A stretch of 64,000 nucleotides of DNA from Chenopodium formosanum (lineage: Eukaryota; Streptophyta; Magnoliopsida; Caryophyllales; Amaranthaceae): the NCBI GenBank assembly GCA_024500155.1, contig CM044856.1, positions 49,786,303 to 49,850,302 on the forward strand. The letters are read 5' to 3'. The notes beneath the pieces are model-generated. The model did not search any database. It was given only the letters and a program-made list of their open reading frames with translations, and was not told where the DNA came from. The first letter of the stretch is position 1; each line of letters starts with the position of its first letter. Shown piece after piece: positions 34,205 through 46,034 of this stretch. Made by a program: the position numbers and the translations under genes.

Positions 34205-34786
34205 AGCAAGAAATACGGGTTGCCTCCCGCAAAGCGCTGGTTTATCTAGGCACCGCACGATCCTCTTACCAAATTTAAAGTTTAAGACCCTTGGCCTACC
34301 GCTTGGTCGGGTGGTTTCTCACCCGGTCGAGCGGTGTTTACACCAGGACGCGGCTTCCTCACATACCCTGTGGGACGCCAATTCACCTTATCTGGTGGAT
34401 CCTCCTTTTCTTGAATTGGGGGTTCTTTACTACTACACTATAGACACCCCTTTTCGACCGATGGTTGCTTCAAATTATAACTAGATTGAGCAATTGCAAC
34501 TCGATCTGGCGAAACACTTACTGTAAGCTCAATTTCCACAACTTTCTTGTTTATTTCCACCTTCTCATCTTCAAAGACCGACAGCGAAGAGGGCTCTTTC
34601 TATTGCATCAACTTCCTTTTTCCATTTGTCTATTTCATCTGTAGAAGATGCAACACAAGATACCGACTCCAAGGGATCTTTTACAAGAGCTTGGGGCTTA
34701 TTAGAACAAATATGAACCACATTAACACTAAAACACTTCGCCTCTATCATGGGGCTTTTAGAATTATTATTTAAATTTAAAGTAAT
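34205..34786 (-). other. Athila post-pol junction region
   Basis: The protease frame stops at 34787. After roughly 540 bp of unrecognised sequence (including CGACCGGGTGAG-type words) comes AGCGCTTTGCGGGAGGCAAC, the conserved post-integrase word. Several kilobases of pol are missing between the two. Confidence 0.6.
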
Positions 34787-35587
34787 TTAATCGTCCCCTA
34801 CTGATAGTGTCAATTTGCCACATTTCACATCTATAATTGCTCCTGTAGTGTTAAGGAATGGTCTACCAAAAATAATTGGGGTTTGCAAATCCTTAGCCAT
34901 ATCAAGAACAACAAAATCAACAGGTATATAAAATTTACCTACTCTAACAGGAACATCCTCTAAAAAACCTAAGGTGTATTTAAAAGAACGGTAGGCCATT
35001 TGTAGAGTAATATTTGTAGCTTTTAATTTAACCATATTTAGCTTGGAACACACAGACAATGGCATGACACTAACGCTAGCACCCAAATCCCATAATGCAT
35101 TATCAATCATTAGATTGCCAATATGACAAGGGATTGAAAAACTACTCGGAACTTTCAGTTTAGGTGGAGATTTATTTTGAAGTACGACACTACATTCTGC
35201 AGTAAAAGCGACTGTCTCTACCTCACCTATAAACCTCTTTCTAGTCAATATTTCTTTTATGAATTTTGCATATGCAGGAATTTGTGTAATTAATTCAGTG
35301 AAGGGAACTGTTACCTGCAAATCATTAAGCATCTCCAGAAACTTACCAAACTACTTATCCAAATTTGTTTTCAAGTGACGATTGGGGAATGGAAGTTTGA
35401 TAAATGGCTTTAGAGCATTACTGCTATTATCTAGAGCTGCTACCTTCCCTTGAGTTGTACCATGTAATGTATTATTAGAAATTTTATTACTACTCTTTAG
35501 CCCTATAATGCTATTAGCTACATTGTCAGGTTTAATGGAATCAAGATTAGCTTTGTTCATTAAAACAAGTTCATCATCTCTGGTCAT
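34787..35587 (-). pseudogene. Athila-type aspartic protease and gag-protease linker
   Basis: The frame from 35587 carries the linker KPFIKLPFPNRHLK and has a TAG in Asp-Lys-stop-Phe-Gly-Lys near 35351. It then runs FLEMLNDLQVTVPF, IPAYAKFIKEIL and the protease core. The active-site segment is ALWDLGASVSVMPLSVCSKL, where Athila proteases also have DLGAS rather than DTGS. It is followed by FVVLDMAKD and the flap-side PIIFGRPFLNTTGAIIDV. The protease is complete, and only the stop upstream breaks the frame. Confidence 0.85.
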
Positions 35588-36657
35588 AGAGGGCCCTTCA
35601 TAGTGTGAACCACTCCTTAGAGTAATTGCAAAGGCTTGATCCGTAGGCTTGGTTGGCTGTGCTGGCAGGGCTCCCTGTTGACGGGCTTGTAGAGTAGAAG
35701 AAATCTGCGCAATTTAATTATCTACAATTTTATTATGTGCTATGATCAAATCAATTAGGGCATCTCTACACTCCATGTGCTTCTGCATACTAGCCTGCAT
35801 CGCTCTATTTTCTGCCAAAGTAGGGTCGGAAGATGAGGAGGGCTGTTGTGGTTGGTTCTTCTAGCCAACATTGGGGTGGTTATATTTCTGCTAAGTTTTT
35901 TGTGGAGCCTGTGATTGTTGTGGAGGTGGTGGAATTTAAACATTGGTGCTCCAGTAGGAAAGATATGGATGGTTCAAGAACCCAGGAATATAGGTGTTGG
36001 ACTATGGGTCATTCTGCCTATAAGCTTGAAAGGCATTGACTTTCTCCACGAAACTCCTACAATCTTGCTCAATTTTCACAGAAAGCCTCATTAGCATCAT
36101 TATTAATTGCAAAAACATTAGCTATATTTGAAATACTAAGATTATCTAAATTTTGGCAAAAAGAGGTTAATTGAGCTTGTGAAAAGGATACAAAGTCGAC
36201 ACTATGTTTCCTTTTGTTAGCAAATCCTATGGGATTCCCATATTGGGAATTATGAATTGTCATATCTTCAATAACTTGACCTGCATCATCAACATTATGG
36301 TTCATAAACCTCCCACTAGGAGCAAAATCCTATATTATTCTAGATGAATTTCCAATCCCATTGTAAAAGGCTTGGATTAACTGCCATTGTACCAGATTAT
36401 GGTGAGGGCATTCTCTCTGTAGATCCTTGAACCTCTCCCAAGCCTCATATAGAGTTCCATCTGGCTATTGGGCAAAGTTCTGAATAGCACTCCTTAGTAT
36501 AGATGTTCTCTCTACATGATAATATGTATTATAAAAATTTAAAACAAGAGTCTCCCAGTCAGTTATACAAAGTACAATTCTATTTAATCCATTATACCAT
36601 AATTTGGCTTTTCCACTTAAAGAGAAAGGAAAGTGAATCTCCCTGATTTGGTCCTGT
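35588..36657 (-). pseudogene. Athila Gag, distal part
   Basis: This continues gag after the solo LTR. It has HFPFSLSGKAKLWYNGL near 36635-36585, then, past a TAG, LYEAWERFKDLQRECPHH and LIQAFYNGIG, the hallmark of Athila Gag. A Gly/Asn/Gln-rich tail follows (36305-36069 and beyond). Several stops are present. Confidence 0.8.
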
Positions 36658-36662
36658 GTGAC

Positions 36663-38589
36663 TGTAGACACCCAAATGTGTCTCCCCAAAACCAAACCCA
36701 ATGATGAATACCTTTCACGTCATTTGATTATCAAATAAAGCGAAAGTGTGAAAAGTTTAGTGATGAGGATGTTTTTATTAAAATATCTCTTCTGTCTGTT
36801 TTTGAAAATATTTCTTTTCTTACCTTATTTATGAAAAACGTGCATTCTAGTTTAGTTTGGTCCATGATAAGGGTCTAATAATAATGTAGTTGGATAGGTC
36901 ATAAAAAGAGATTTCCAACGATATATTTTAAGTAAAATTCCGATGAATAATGAGGAAATTATGGCCAAATTACTAAACTAGGCCCGGTTTGATCTTTATA
37001 AACGGCCCAATGATCTAGAGGAGGGCCTAATATTGATTTATCATTCCTAATGCAATTAGAACTGATTATAGTCTTCTAGAATCTTCTAGAAGGTTCTTTT
37101 CATTCCTAATTTAATTAGCATTGATAAATTGACTTTAGTTGACTTTTAGGAGTTTTAATCAGAATAAAAGAAGTGTTTTAAGGAAATTACATTTTTGCCC
37201 TCTCATACGGCTAAATTTTATGAAAATAAGACAACGCGTGGAAAATTGATTCTAGCGTTTGGCGACAGACTTGGCGTCTTCCAGACTTAGCATTTGGCGT
37301 TGCACTCCAGCATTTGGCGACAGGTGCGTGTTTGACGCTGCAGTCGTGTTTTATTCTTTTCGAAACTCTGATTCGTTTTTTATTATATCTGACTGATTTT
37401 CTCGTTAAATATATAGCCTCCTAAAACCTCCGTTTTCAATCATCAATTCTCTCTTTTCACCAACTCTCATCATGATTTTCTTGATTACTCTCTCTCTCTC
37501 TTTCTCTTTTCTAAACTAGCCTTTTGCATACAAACCTAGCTAAGTTCGAAGTTGTCTTCGCTTTGGACGTGAAAGGTTTTAATTTCTGAGGGTTTGGTCA
37601 CAAATCTCCCTTTCAATTATTTAATTTAATTGTTTGATTTTATTATTTTCCTTGAAGTTACTAACGTGTGTATTTTGTTATTAGAAAGAGATACGAGGCA
37701 TCCAAGTAGGCACTTTAATTGAGTTATTGTTATTATGATATAGAAATCATGTTTAGGTTGTTATTATTATTCCAAGTATCATGTTACGATGCTTGACGTT
37801 TTGAATGACAACAATGATTCCTAGTATTATGTTTAGGGAAAAGGTTATAATATCAAATATGCTTATTATGATTTCTGCGATGCTTCCTATTTTCTTTCCT
37901 AATATTCATGATAGAGTTAAAGCTTTGATTTTTATTCCTTAGTGACATGCTAGGGTTTGTTATTAATCTTGTTAGTATCATGCCTAGGATCTTGCTATTA
38001 TTATGCTTTAACATGATTATTTTAATTATGATTATTTTTATGATTATGTTTATTATGATTATTATTATGTTGCTTGATATTATTATTATTGCTTGATCAC
38101 ACCTTTTATGCATGTTTAAAGGGAATTGGTACTTGTAATCACGCTTAATAAGATAATTAATAATCTTATATAGATTAATATGATTATAATTCAAGTGATC
38201 GCCAATAATAGATTTATTATGCATTAATATTCAATTAACATAAATAAACAGGTTTAGGGTTAACCTATTGACTGCATGTTAGTCAGAAAGCGCACATGAA
38301 TACGAGAAGAATAAAGTAGAGGCCTTTTATTAAGGCAGGTTCAATCTCTTTTAGGTTGGATTTGTACCTTCATCCTCGAACTACCAGTCATGGTTCCAGA
38401 CCTATTGGAGTTGACGATTTCCTAGATTGTTAAGGGGTGTAACCTTCACCCTCGTGAACGGTTTACACGTTCCTAAAACTTGTTAGCGACTCTTTTGCTC
38501 TATCTTTTTTCCCTTTGGACGCCAACGTACTTTAGTGTATGATCATAGTGGGGTTCAAGTTTGGGGTAATGCTTGAAATATTCCCTACA
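36663..38589 (+). mobile_element. Solo Tat-type LTR inside Athila gag
   Basis: This 1927-bp LTR starts TGTAGACACCC and ends ATTCCCTACA, and has a perfect TSD GTGAC (36658-36662 and 38590-38594). The interrupted Athila gag frame is continuous across the site once the insertion is removed. The ends match the other Tat-type LTRs in the window. It has a TATA-like box (AAATATATAG, 37407-37416), a preceding GGCGACAG/GGCGTC word block (37250-37345) and a CTCTCTC leader. No PBS or PPT lies beside it, so it is a solo LTR left by recombination. Confidence 0.93.
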
Positions 38590-38594
38590 GTGAC

Positions 38595-39000
38595 CCCAGC
38601 TTGCCTGATGGTATTACAATATTGAAAGTAGTATGCAATATGAAGATTTGGGTCTTCACCCTTAGCTCCACTAAATTGCTTTCGTTCTATCATCGTGATA
38701 AATTGAGGTTTAATCTCAAATTGTACCCCATCAAGAGCCGGAGTGGGAGAAAGGTGTGGAAAATTGTAAGCTTTGGCTGCGAATAATCACTAAGCTTCTT
38801 AGGTACCGCCATCTCTGATTCTGGATCTGAAGATACCTCTGAATCGCTAGAATCAGTTGGAGGGTCTCAGCGATTATTGTTATCACTAGAACCCGCCAAG
38901 ATTTTTCTGTAAAGATTCTTTTGCTTATGGAATATTGTTCAATTTCAAGATCGAATGGGATATAACCTGATCTGGAACACCTGGGCATAAACAAAGAACT
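38595..39000 (-). pseudogene. Athila Gag, proximal part
   Basis: Read on the minus strand before the solo LTR, this includes FEIKPQFITMIERKQFSG and EDPNLHIAYYFQYCNTIRQA (about 38720-38595), the conserved start of the Athila Gag core. The N-terminal part up to about 39000 is in more than one frame. Confidence 0.75.
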
Positions 39001-39102
39001 AAAAAGAAAATATGAGACTTGCCTAAAAGAACTAACGTTCTCTGAGAAAAGAAGAAATAACCGAGACTACATACAACAATCAGAAATAAAAATAAAACCG
39101 TC

Positions 39103-39120
39103 TCCTCGGCAACGACACCA
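39103..39120 (-). promoter_or_regulatory. Athila primer-binding site (tRNA-Asp type, mutated)
   Basis: The minus strand reads TGGTGTCGTTGCCGAGGA, five bases after the LTR end. It differs by three transitions from TGGCGCCGTTGCCGGGGA. Confidence 0.75.
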
Positions 39121-39125
39121 AATTT

Positions 39126-40475
39126 TGACAGGCTAATGTCGTATCACCTAATTAAAAGTAATTCCTAAATCCTCTAACTAATGCAGATATGGAAGTAGGG
39201 TCGAATCCACAGGGAAATTTGTCTTTTTATACCTAATTAATTAAAGTAATCTAAATTATTGAGTAACAAATTAATAATATGAATAGGAACTAAACTACGG
39301 AGATTAAGAATAAAGAGAGGCCAATGAATAAAGGCCTAGGGCATAGGTTCACCAATAAATTACATTTCAGGGTAAAACACAATAATAAATCATCAATGCA
39401 TCAATTAATTAGATCATAAAGGGATGTCACTACGTATTACAATCATAGAATTAATACCGGTATTAAATCTCATCTCTCGAATATCGACTTAACCATTTAT
39501 AAATTAACCTGTCGATTGAAACTGGACCTAAACAGCAACTCTCATCTCTCGAATCTCGAATCAACATTTCCAAACTCATGCATAAAAGATCAGGCCTAAT
39601 CTAATCACATAGTATTAAATCAATCAATAGGAAATTAATCTAGCATTGATAATCAACAACAATAAATTACCCCTTCATATTATTTATAGATCCCCACAAA
39701 CCCTAGAAAGGAAACTACTCAGACATAATTATTTATACACTAAACAAAGAAATTAAAGGAGACATGATAAAAGAAATAAAGTAAATAACTGAGATTAAAA
39801 TAGAAGAAATCGTTACCAAAATAATCAGAATTAAAGAGTTGCATTAAGAACAAAGTAGAGAACAAAGTTGTAGAGAGAGAAACTAATCTAAAGCTAAGTA
39901 GAGAAAAAAATTCTAAGAAAAGAAGTACTAAGCAAAAACATTAAAATCGTATTAATAAAATAATCTAAAATTACTCCTAATTAGAAACTAAGGAATCGCC
40001 GAAGATGCCTCCCCAGAAACACGCGCCCGATCGGGCTCGCCTTTTTCCTCGTATGCTGAATTAGGGAAGCTGCCCGATCGTGCCTAGTGCTTGCCTAATC
40101 GGGCCCTGCTTCCCCTTGGAGCTTTGAACTTCGTTTGGGCCTTAATTATTACTTAGCCCAATCCGGATATCCACTTAGGGGCTTTAACCACTCAGTCCAA
40201 TGCTCGTATTTCACATGTCGAGCCCTTAATTACCGGCTCGATGACTCTAACCGGCCTTGGGCTACAAAAGGTGGTCGTGCTCCTCTTATATCCGTTGTTG
40301 CTCCATAAAAACCCGGGAAATTGCTACAAAATTGCAATTCCTTATATAACTCAACCAAAACTACGAAAACACTTGAAAAACCCAATTAGTAATAAAAGTG
40401 GCTCTAATGAGACAGAAACACTACCACTTATGACCAAGGGACGGGGGTAAAATACTATACAAAATGGACATATCA
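39126..40475 (-). repeat. Athila 5' LTR
   Basis: On the minus strand the LTR begins TGATATGTCCATTTTG at 40475 and ends GCCTGTCA at 39126 (1350 bp). It contains a CGCCCGATCGGGC block (40015-40110). Its right end abuts a truncated Tat-type LTR, so it probably inserted into that LTR. The candidate TSD AGCGT (40476-40480) has no partner in the window. Confidence 0.8.
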
Positions 40476-41936
40476 AGCGTTGCACGACAGAGTGTTGCGC
40501 CTGGCGACAGGGGAAAATTGCGGCACCAGAAACGTTGCAGCGGCGATGGAATGGAAAGCCTCTCTTAATGATTATTTCGACCTCATACAACGATTTTGGG
40601 TTCCTTGATACGCCAGTTAGCCCCTATACACAATTTTACATGATTTAGTAATCGGCTTGGTTACAATCGCATTAAGTGATTGACCTGATAAATGATCGTC
40701 TCACTTAGCTTAAAGCGCCTAAACATTGGCCACCCCAAAGGCACCGACGTAATGGTTCATAAAAAAACAGAAGCACCAACATACTGGTTCGCAATTCAGA
40801 AGCACCGAAAAACTGGTTTACAGGTAGCAAAAGCGCCAACACATTGGCATAGCAAAAGCAAAGTTCAAGCAAACTTTAAAGGATTAACAGGCGTTGATCT
40901 TCGGTGATACTCTTCAGAGTATTATCACAACAAATGAGGATAGCTTCAGGCGAAGCAATCTTCTATCATGTTCCCTGGCTTGTGGAAAATGGTCACAAAG
41001 CGCTAGAAGGTCGTTTCAGGCGAAGCAATCTTCAATAAGGTTCTATAGCTTGTAGAAGACTATCATAGCATAAATGGAGGCATTGATAGGCGTAGCAGTC
41101 TTCAAACGGTATCCCCTAGCTTGAGGAAGATCGTCAAACAAAATAAGCTCTTTGTTTAGAGACACGTGAACATATCATCGAAGCTCATTGCTCAGAGACG
41201 CGTGGGCATATAATTCAAAGCTCTTTATTCATAGACGCGTGAACATATCAACATCAAAACAAAAAGATGGGGTTCCCTAACTTGAGGAAGGTTGTAAACA
41301 GCAAAAATAGAGACGTGTACTCGACGGTGCAAAATACGCGTTTCTTAAACCCTTTAATCTGTTTTAACCAACGCTAGTTTGCAGGTATCGGCATTAAAAG
41401 AATGATTTAGGATCGCAGAACATTGTGAATCATCCTCAACAACGTTCTTTGATTTTGATTGAAACTCTAAAAAGTCAAAAGGTCAATTTATCAATGCTAA
41501 TTGAATTAGGAACGAAAAGAACCTTCTAGAAGAATCTAGAAGACTAAAACCATTCCTAATTGCATTAGGAATGATAAATCTATATTAGGCCCTCCTCTAG
41601 ATCATTGGGCCGCATATAAGGCTGAAACCAGGCCTAGTTTGGTAAATTGGCCATAACTTCCTCAATATTCATCGGAATTGGGCTTATAATATATCGCTGG
41701 AAAGCTCTTTTCAAGCCCCATCCAACTACACTATTATTGGACCCATATAATGGACCATCCAAACTGGATTGGTTGTTTTCTTAAAATAGGTTTTCTAAAA
41801 CAGAGAGAAGAGAAAAGAAATTAAAACTTTCCGCAACACTAAACTTTCCACACTTTCACTTCATTCGATTATGATTTGACGTGAAAGGTACTCATCACTG
41901 GGTTTGGTTTTGGGGAGACACAAATGGGTGTCTACA
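40476..41936 (-). repeat. Tat 3' LTR, truncated by the Athila element
   Basis: On the minus strand the LTR begins TGTAGACACCC at 41936 and keeps 1461 bp of U3. The segments matching the solo LTR include the AACCAAACCCAGTGATGA region and GATCTAGAGGAGGGCCTAAT. It stops at 40476 in a GGCGCAAC/GTCGCCAGG block, against the Athila LTR. The U5 side is missing. Confidence 0.8.
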
Positions 41937-41955
41937 GAAGCCCCCACTTTGACTG
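41937..41955 (-). promoter_or_regulatory. Tat polypurine tract
   Basis: The minus strand reads AGTCAAAGTGGGGGCTTC directly before the TGTAGACACCC LTR start, as expected for a PPT. Confidence 0.65.
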
Positions 41956-41989
41956 AGTTTGGAGAAACGCAAGTTTCGAAAACAAAAGT

Positions 41990-42960
41990 AAAAGTAGTGA
42001 TAGGGACGGAGAAAAATTCAGAACGTTCTGCGATCCTAAATCACTCTTGTAACGCCGATACCTGCAAACTAGCGTTAGTCAAACAGATAAAAGAGTTAAG
42101 AAACGTGTATCTTGCACCGTCGAGCACACGTCTCAGAAAGTAACCAATTTGCTGCCGCTTTATTACTGTTTTGATGACCTTCCGCAAGCTAGAGAATGTC
42201 GTCCCGCTTGAAAACTTCTACGCTTGTAACTGCCTCCAATTTCCGCCTTGATAATATTCCACAAACAAGGGAACACTATCGAAGATTGCCTCGCTTGAAA
42301 CAATCCTCTTCCGCTCTGTGACCATCTTACACATCTTAGGGAACACGATCAAAGACAACTTCCCTTAAAATCACCTTTAGTTGCTTGTGACCACTTTCCA
42401 CAATCTAGGGAACGCTGCCGAAGATATCCTCTCTTGAAGCTATCCTCATTTGCTGCAATAATTTTCCAAAGAAAATTACCGAAGATCTCCGCTGATCGAT
42501 CTTTAAAAGTTCGCTTGAACTTTTCTTCCGCTACGCCTGTACGTAAGCACTTTTGCTGCTTTGAACCTGTATGTCGGTGCCTTTTGAATTATGAACCAAT
42601 ATGTCGGTGCCTTTAACAAATGAACCAGTATGTCGGTGCCTTTCGCAATGAGCCAATGCTTAGGCGCTTTAAGCTAAGTGAGACTATCTTTCATCAGATC
42701 GATCACTTTATGAAATCAAGTCGATTACTAAAAATCGTGTCAAATTGCTTAGAGGGGATAACTGGCGTACCAAGGATCCCAAAATATATTGCAAAAGATT
42801 AGAACAATCGTACTGAGTTGCTGACTGTTCTGGCGCCGCTGAAATAACATCAGCGCCGCAAAACTGGCCTTAGCGCCAGACGTTGGAATTTGCGCCAGGC
42901 GCCAAGCCTATATGTTGACGCCAAGGTCTAGAGCTTGGAGCTAGAGTTGGGTTTTCCGTA
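41990..42960 (+). repeat. Inverted LTR-like arm facing the Tat 3' LTR
   Basis: This stretch on the plus strand repeats the minus-strand content of 41460-40480 in the same order. Shared anchors are GTTCTGCGATCCTAAATCA, GCCGATACCTGCAAACTAGC, TTGCACCGTCGAG, several CACAA..AGGGAACA..CGAAGAT units, GGCGCTTTAAGCTAAGTGAG and TAACTGGCGTA. It ends in a GGCGCCGCTG/GCGCCAGACG block (42830-42945). The result is a large inverted repeat of about 0.9 kb per arm with a spacer of about 0.5 kb. The arm lies just upstream of the antisense PMD gene and could supply its promoter. By eye the arms are perhaps 70-75% similar. Confidence 0.75.
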
Positions 42961-43591
42961 AATACCCTTCTCTTCTTCATTTTCGCTGCTGCTGTTCGCA
43001 TTTCGGCTTCGAAAAATCTCAGAACTTCATTTGCTTCGTTCTTGCTTGTTTCTCAACCAAATTCGCTCAAATTTGTTGCAAATAAAAGCTTATTCCATCC
43101 ATTTTCCTGATCTATGTAAGTTTTCTTCAAACTCACACCGGTTCTTATGAATTTTTGCACGTGTTTATTCTCGAATTTCATGAAAATTCGAAACTTAGAA
43201 CTCTTAATTCTCTTTGTTTATCAAACTTTATGCCATGAAATTGCTTAATTATGTTTATATATTTCCATGGGAGTAATTTGAGACTTGTTTGACTAAATTT
43301 GGTGAAGAAATGAACAAATTGCCATTGTTGAACCTCTTAAGGTCGGGAATACAATGTGGCTTATTCTTGATGTTTTTGCTAGCAATTCTTGTCCAATTTG
43401 TCACAATAATTACTATGGTATTGCAAGAAATTGTTTGATTGCTTGAAAAATGCTGTTATGCTCAACTTGAATTTGTGCTCTGTTTTAGTACTACGTACTC
43501 TGTTTTTTTTTTTGCGAACATAGTATCATGCGGCTAGGCGAACCTTAGATACTATAGAACCTTAATTTATGATAATTCTGCACAATGTAGC
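42961..43591 (+). other. Leader region of the antisense PMD gene
   Basis: A C/T-rich start (CCCTTCTCTTCTTC, 42965-42978) resembles a transcribed leader, and TCTATGTAAGTTTTC near 43111 looks like a splice donor. It is followed by AT-rich intron-like sequence up to the ATG at 43592. No TATA box is obvious. The reading as leader plus intron is inference. Confidence 0.4.
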
Positions 43592-46008
43592 ATGGCTAGA
43601 CAGCGAGGTTTCCGTTCACGGTCCCGAGACGTTCGACGGGAGTATGAGCCCGTAGTGGACGATGTCGAGCCGTCCACTTCGCTTGGTCGACTCCCCGCGT
43701 GGGATGAGCGGACCTTGTACTTTTCTCCCGTCCACCACATTTCTAAGAGGGTGAGACGGGGTATCACCGTTGGGAGAAAGCGCTATCATGGTTCCGTCTG
43801 GGACGGCTTGGGCAATCTGTACAAGATGTACATCGCCAGAGATGATCAGACGAGACTTCTATGGGAGTCTTGCGGTCTTACTGCGCTGTACGAGACCTCC
43901 GAGGCAATGGTTGCCTCTAGCAGGGTTAACCATGTATTTCGTGCTCTGGTTGAGTTCTTTTGTGACACCACCAACACTTTCCACTTTCCCTAGGGTGAGA
44001 TGATGGTCACTCCTACCGACTTTAGTCTCATCACAGGACTGGAGTTTAGCTCCGTGCCACTGCCGTTTGACAGCGGTATCAACGTCTTTTCACCTGAGGT
44101 CGAGGAGTTGTTGGGACCGATTGCTATTCGGGCTCGTGCTGAGGTTGAGTCGTCTCAGTTCAACGCTAGGGGGATTCGCCGCTCGACTCTAGCAGCAGCT
44201 TGGGACGATGATGCGACCACCCGAAAGCAGCAGGTGCGCATCTTTGCACTTATTTTGTTGTCAAGGACGTTCTCCCCTGACAAGGGTAGTAGGGCGCTGC
44301 TTTATTACCTTCCTGCCGTCCGCGATCTACACCGGATCGGGACTTATGACTGGGCCAGCTTGGCCTATGCTGACTTCATTCGAGCGCTGAGGGACTCGTG
44401 TCGACACCGGTCCTTTGGGACAAATGTTGCTTTATCCAGCTTTTGGAGGGTCGTAGAGGTAAACCTTATTCCCTATAAAGTTTAGCTCCACATTTTAGTT
44501 AGCAATTACTGATAACTTTATCTTCTTGTAGATCTGGTTCTACGAGTACTTCCCCTCAGCTGCGCCGGCGAGACCGTCGTCGCGCAGGTTTCTTGATAGT
44601 GCTTCCTGGGGCAGCCGTCGTGTGGGGATGTCCACTGCATATGTTCGAGATTGGATCATCTCGGTATGATTCCTTTCTTATTTGACATTTTGTGATGCCT
44701 TAGATAGACTCTTTCCTGATTGATGCTCTTTGTAGGTGCCTGAGGTGTTGTACCAACCAAGGGTCGACCTTGTAGTCCCTAGGTTAGCCGGGCAGTATTC
44801 TGCTAAGCGTCGCTATTTCTTGGGGATCTATGGAGCGATTACATATCTTGGAGAGAGGGTTTCCAGACAACATTCCTCCGATACCTTTGTCGTTCCTGCT
44901 CCTCCACCTCGTCACCTTTTTAACGCCGCGAGGTTATTGAGCATGTTAGAGGGAGCTGGTACCCCTTGGCGATTTTACACGATCCCTGGGCGATGCTATG
45001 CGGAGGAGCTACTGCCGTTGTTAGCTCCAGTTCTTGTACCGGCAGAGGAAGTGGCAGTATAATTTTTTAGCTTTTATCTTTCGTTAAGTAGCCCCCAAGT
45101 GATGCTTTACTAAATTTGTTTTGCCTTGTCATGACGACGCTGCTGAGTTCGTGCCACCCCGTATGTCTATCCATTATCAAGGGACATATGGGCCGATTTA
45201 GGAGATGATTCCTTCGGCTCCTAAGGACGAGCGCTTCGTGGAGCGGTCAATTCCTCGCCACCGGACTCGGGTAAGCTTGTTTATTTGCAAATTTTGTCCA
45301 TTTATATTATGCATGTTTACTTACTGATTTTTTTTACAGTTCTCACACGAGGTGGTTTCGATGATGGCATGATTCATAGACGCCTTCCATAGCCAGCTTG
45401 TCCGGATGAGGAACGTGGCTACCTGCCGTCGGGACGACGCCGTTCAGGAGGTAGTCTTGCCTTCATGTGTTTTTGCATTACTGCTTTGATTTTGCCTTGT
45501 TTATGATTTTATTTTCTTTTGCAGAGTCAGCCTATTCCTTCTTGTACCCGCACGAGACCTGAGGTGCGAAGGGATCCGGCGAGGTCTAGCTCGAGACGTC
45601 GCCGCACTACTTCAAGAGGTAGAGGCGGTTGCTCTAAGGCTGCCCGTACTGATGTGGTAGAGGGCTCAGGTTCTTCGTCTGAGGGTGCACATGCTGCGCC
45701 GATAGGCCAGGGAGAGGCTACCTACAGGGTAAAAAGGTAATACGGCCTACTTAAGACTATTCCTTCTAGAGATCTTCGTCCTCCCTACGAGTTCCCTGTC
45801 TCCCAGGAAGTAGACAAATTTGATGCTTATTGGAGTTCCAGACCTCTATGGGAAGTAATTACCCAAAAGGTTCCTCCTTCCTTGCCCAATGATGTGAAGA
45901 AGTGGCTTTTGAAGAAACCTTCAAAGGACTTGAAGAAAAATCAGGGTAAAACTGATGTGAAGAGTCGTCTTGATGACAAGGTGGTTCCTGTTAGGGAACG
46001 CTTAGGTT
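43592..46008 (+). pseudogene. Antisense plant-mobile-domain (PMD-like) gene with introns
   Basis: PMD proteins occur in plant transposons and as host MAIN/MAIL genes. Exon 1 (43592-44458) begins MARQRGFRSRSRD. It has the PMD hallmarks TNTFHFP, a TAG at 43991-43993 and then GEMMVTPTDFSLITGL, then RHRSFGTNVALSSFWRVVE. Introns at 44459-44531 and 44664-44735 have GT...AG ends and keep the frame. Exon 2 gives IWFYEYFPSAAPARPSSR, and exon 3 (from 44736) YQPRVDLVVPRLAGQYSAKR. Later exons (about 45131-45270, 45340-45450 and from 45525) carry stops. An Arg/Ser-rich tail (SSRRRRTTSRGRGG) continues past a TAA at 45738-45740 to 46008. It is antisense to the Tat gag-pol. Confidence 0.75.
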
Positions 46009-46034
46009 AAAGAATTGAATTCAAAACACCTACA

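Larger units (their letters stand above)
33840..40475 (-). mobile_element. Athila-lineage gypsy element lacking most of pol
   Basis: Read on the minus strand, the element starts with an LTR (40475-39126), a tRNA-Asp-type PBS, gag (split by a solo LTR), protease and then directly a post-pol region. The GGGAGGCAACCCG word at about 34221-34233 is typical of the sequence after integrase in Athila elements. Reverse transcriptase, RNase H and integrase are absent. No 3' LTR was found, so the left end (about 33840) is a truncation or a rearranged junction. Bases 33890-34045 hold a CCCGATCGGGC-type block like that of the LTR. Confidence 0.75.

Noticed and set aside
43592..44485. PMD gene as a functional host gene
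   Set aside because: It has in-frame stops and sits between pol and the PPT/LTR of a gypsy element in the position of known antisense extra ORFs.
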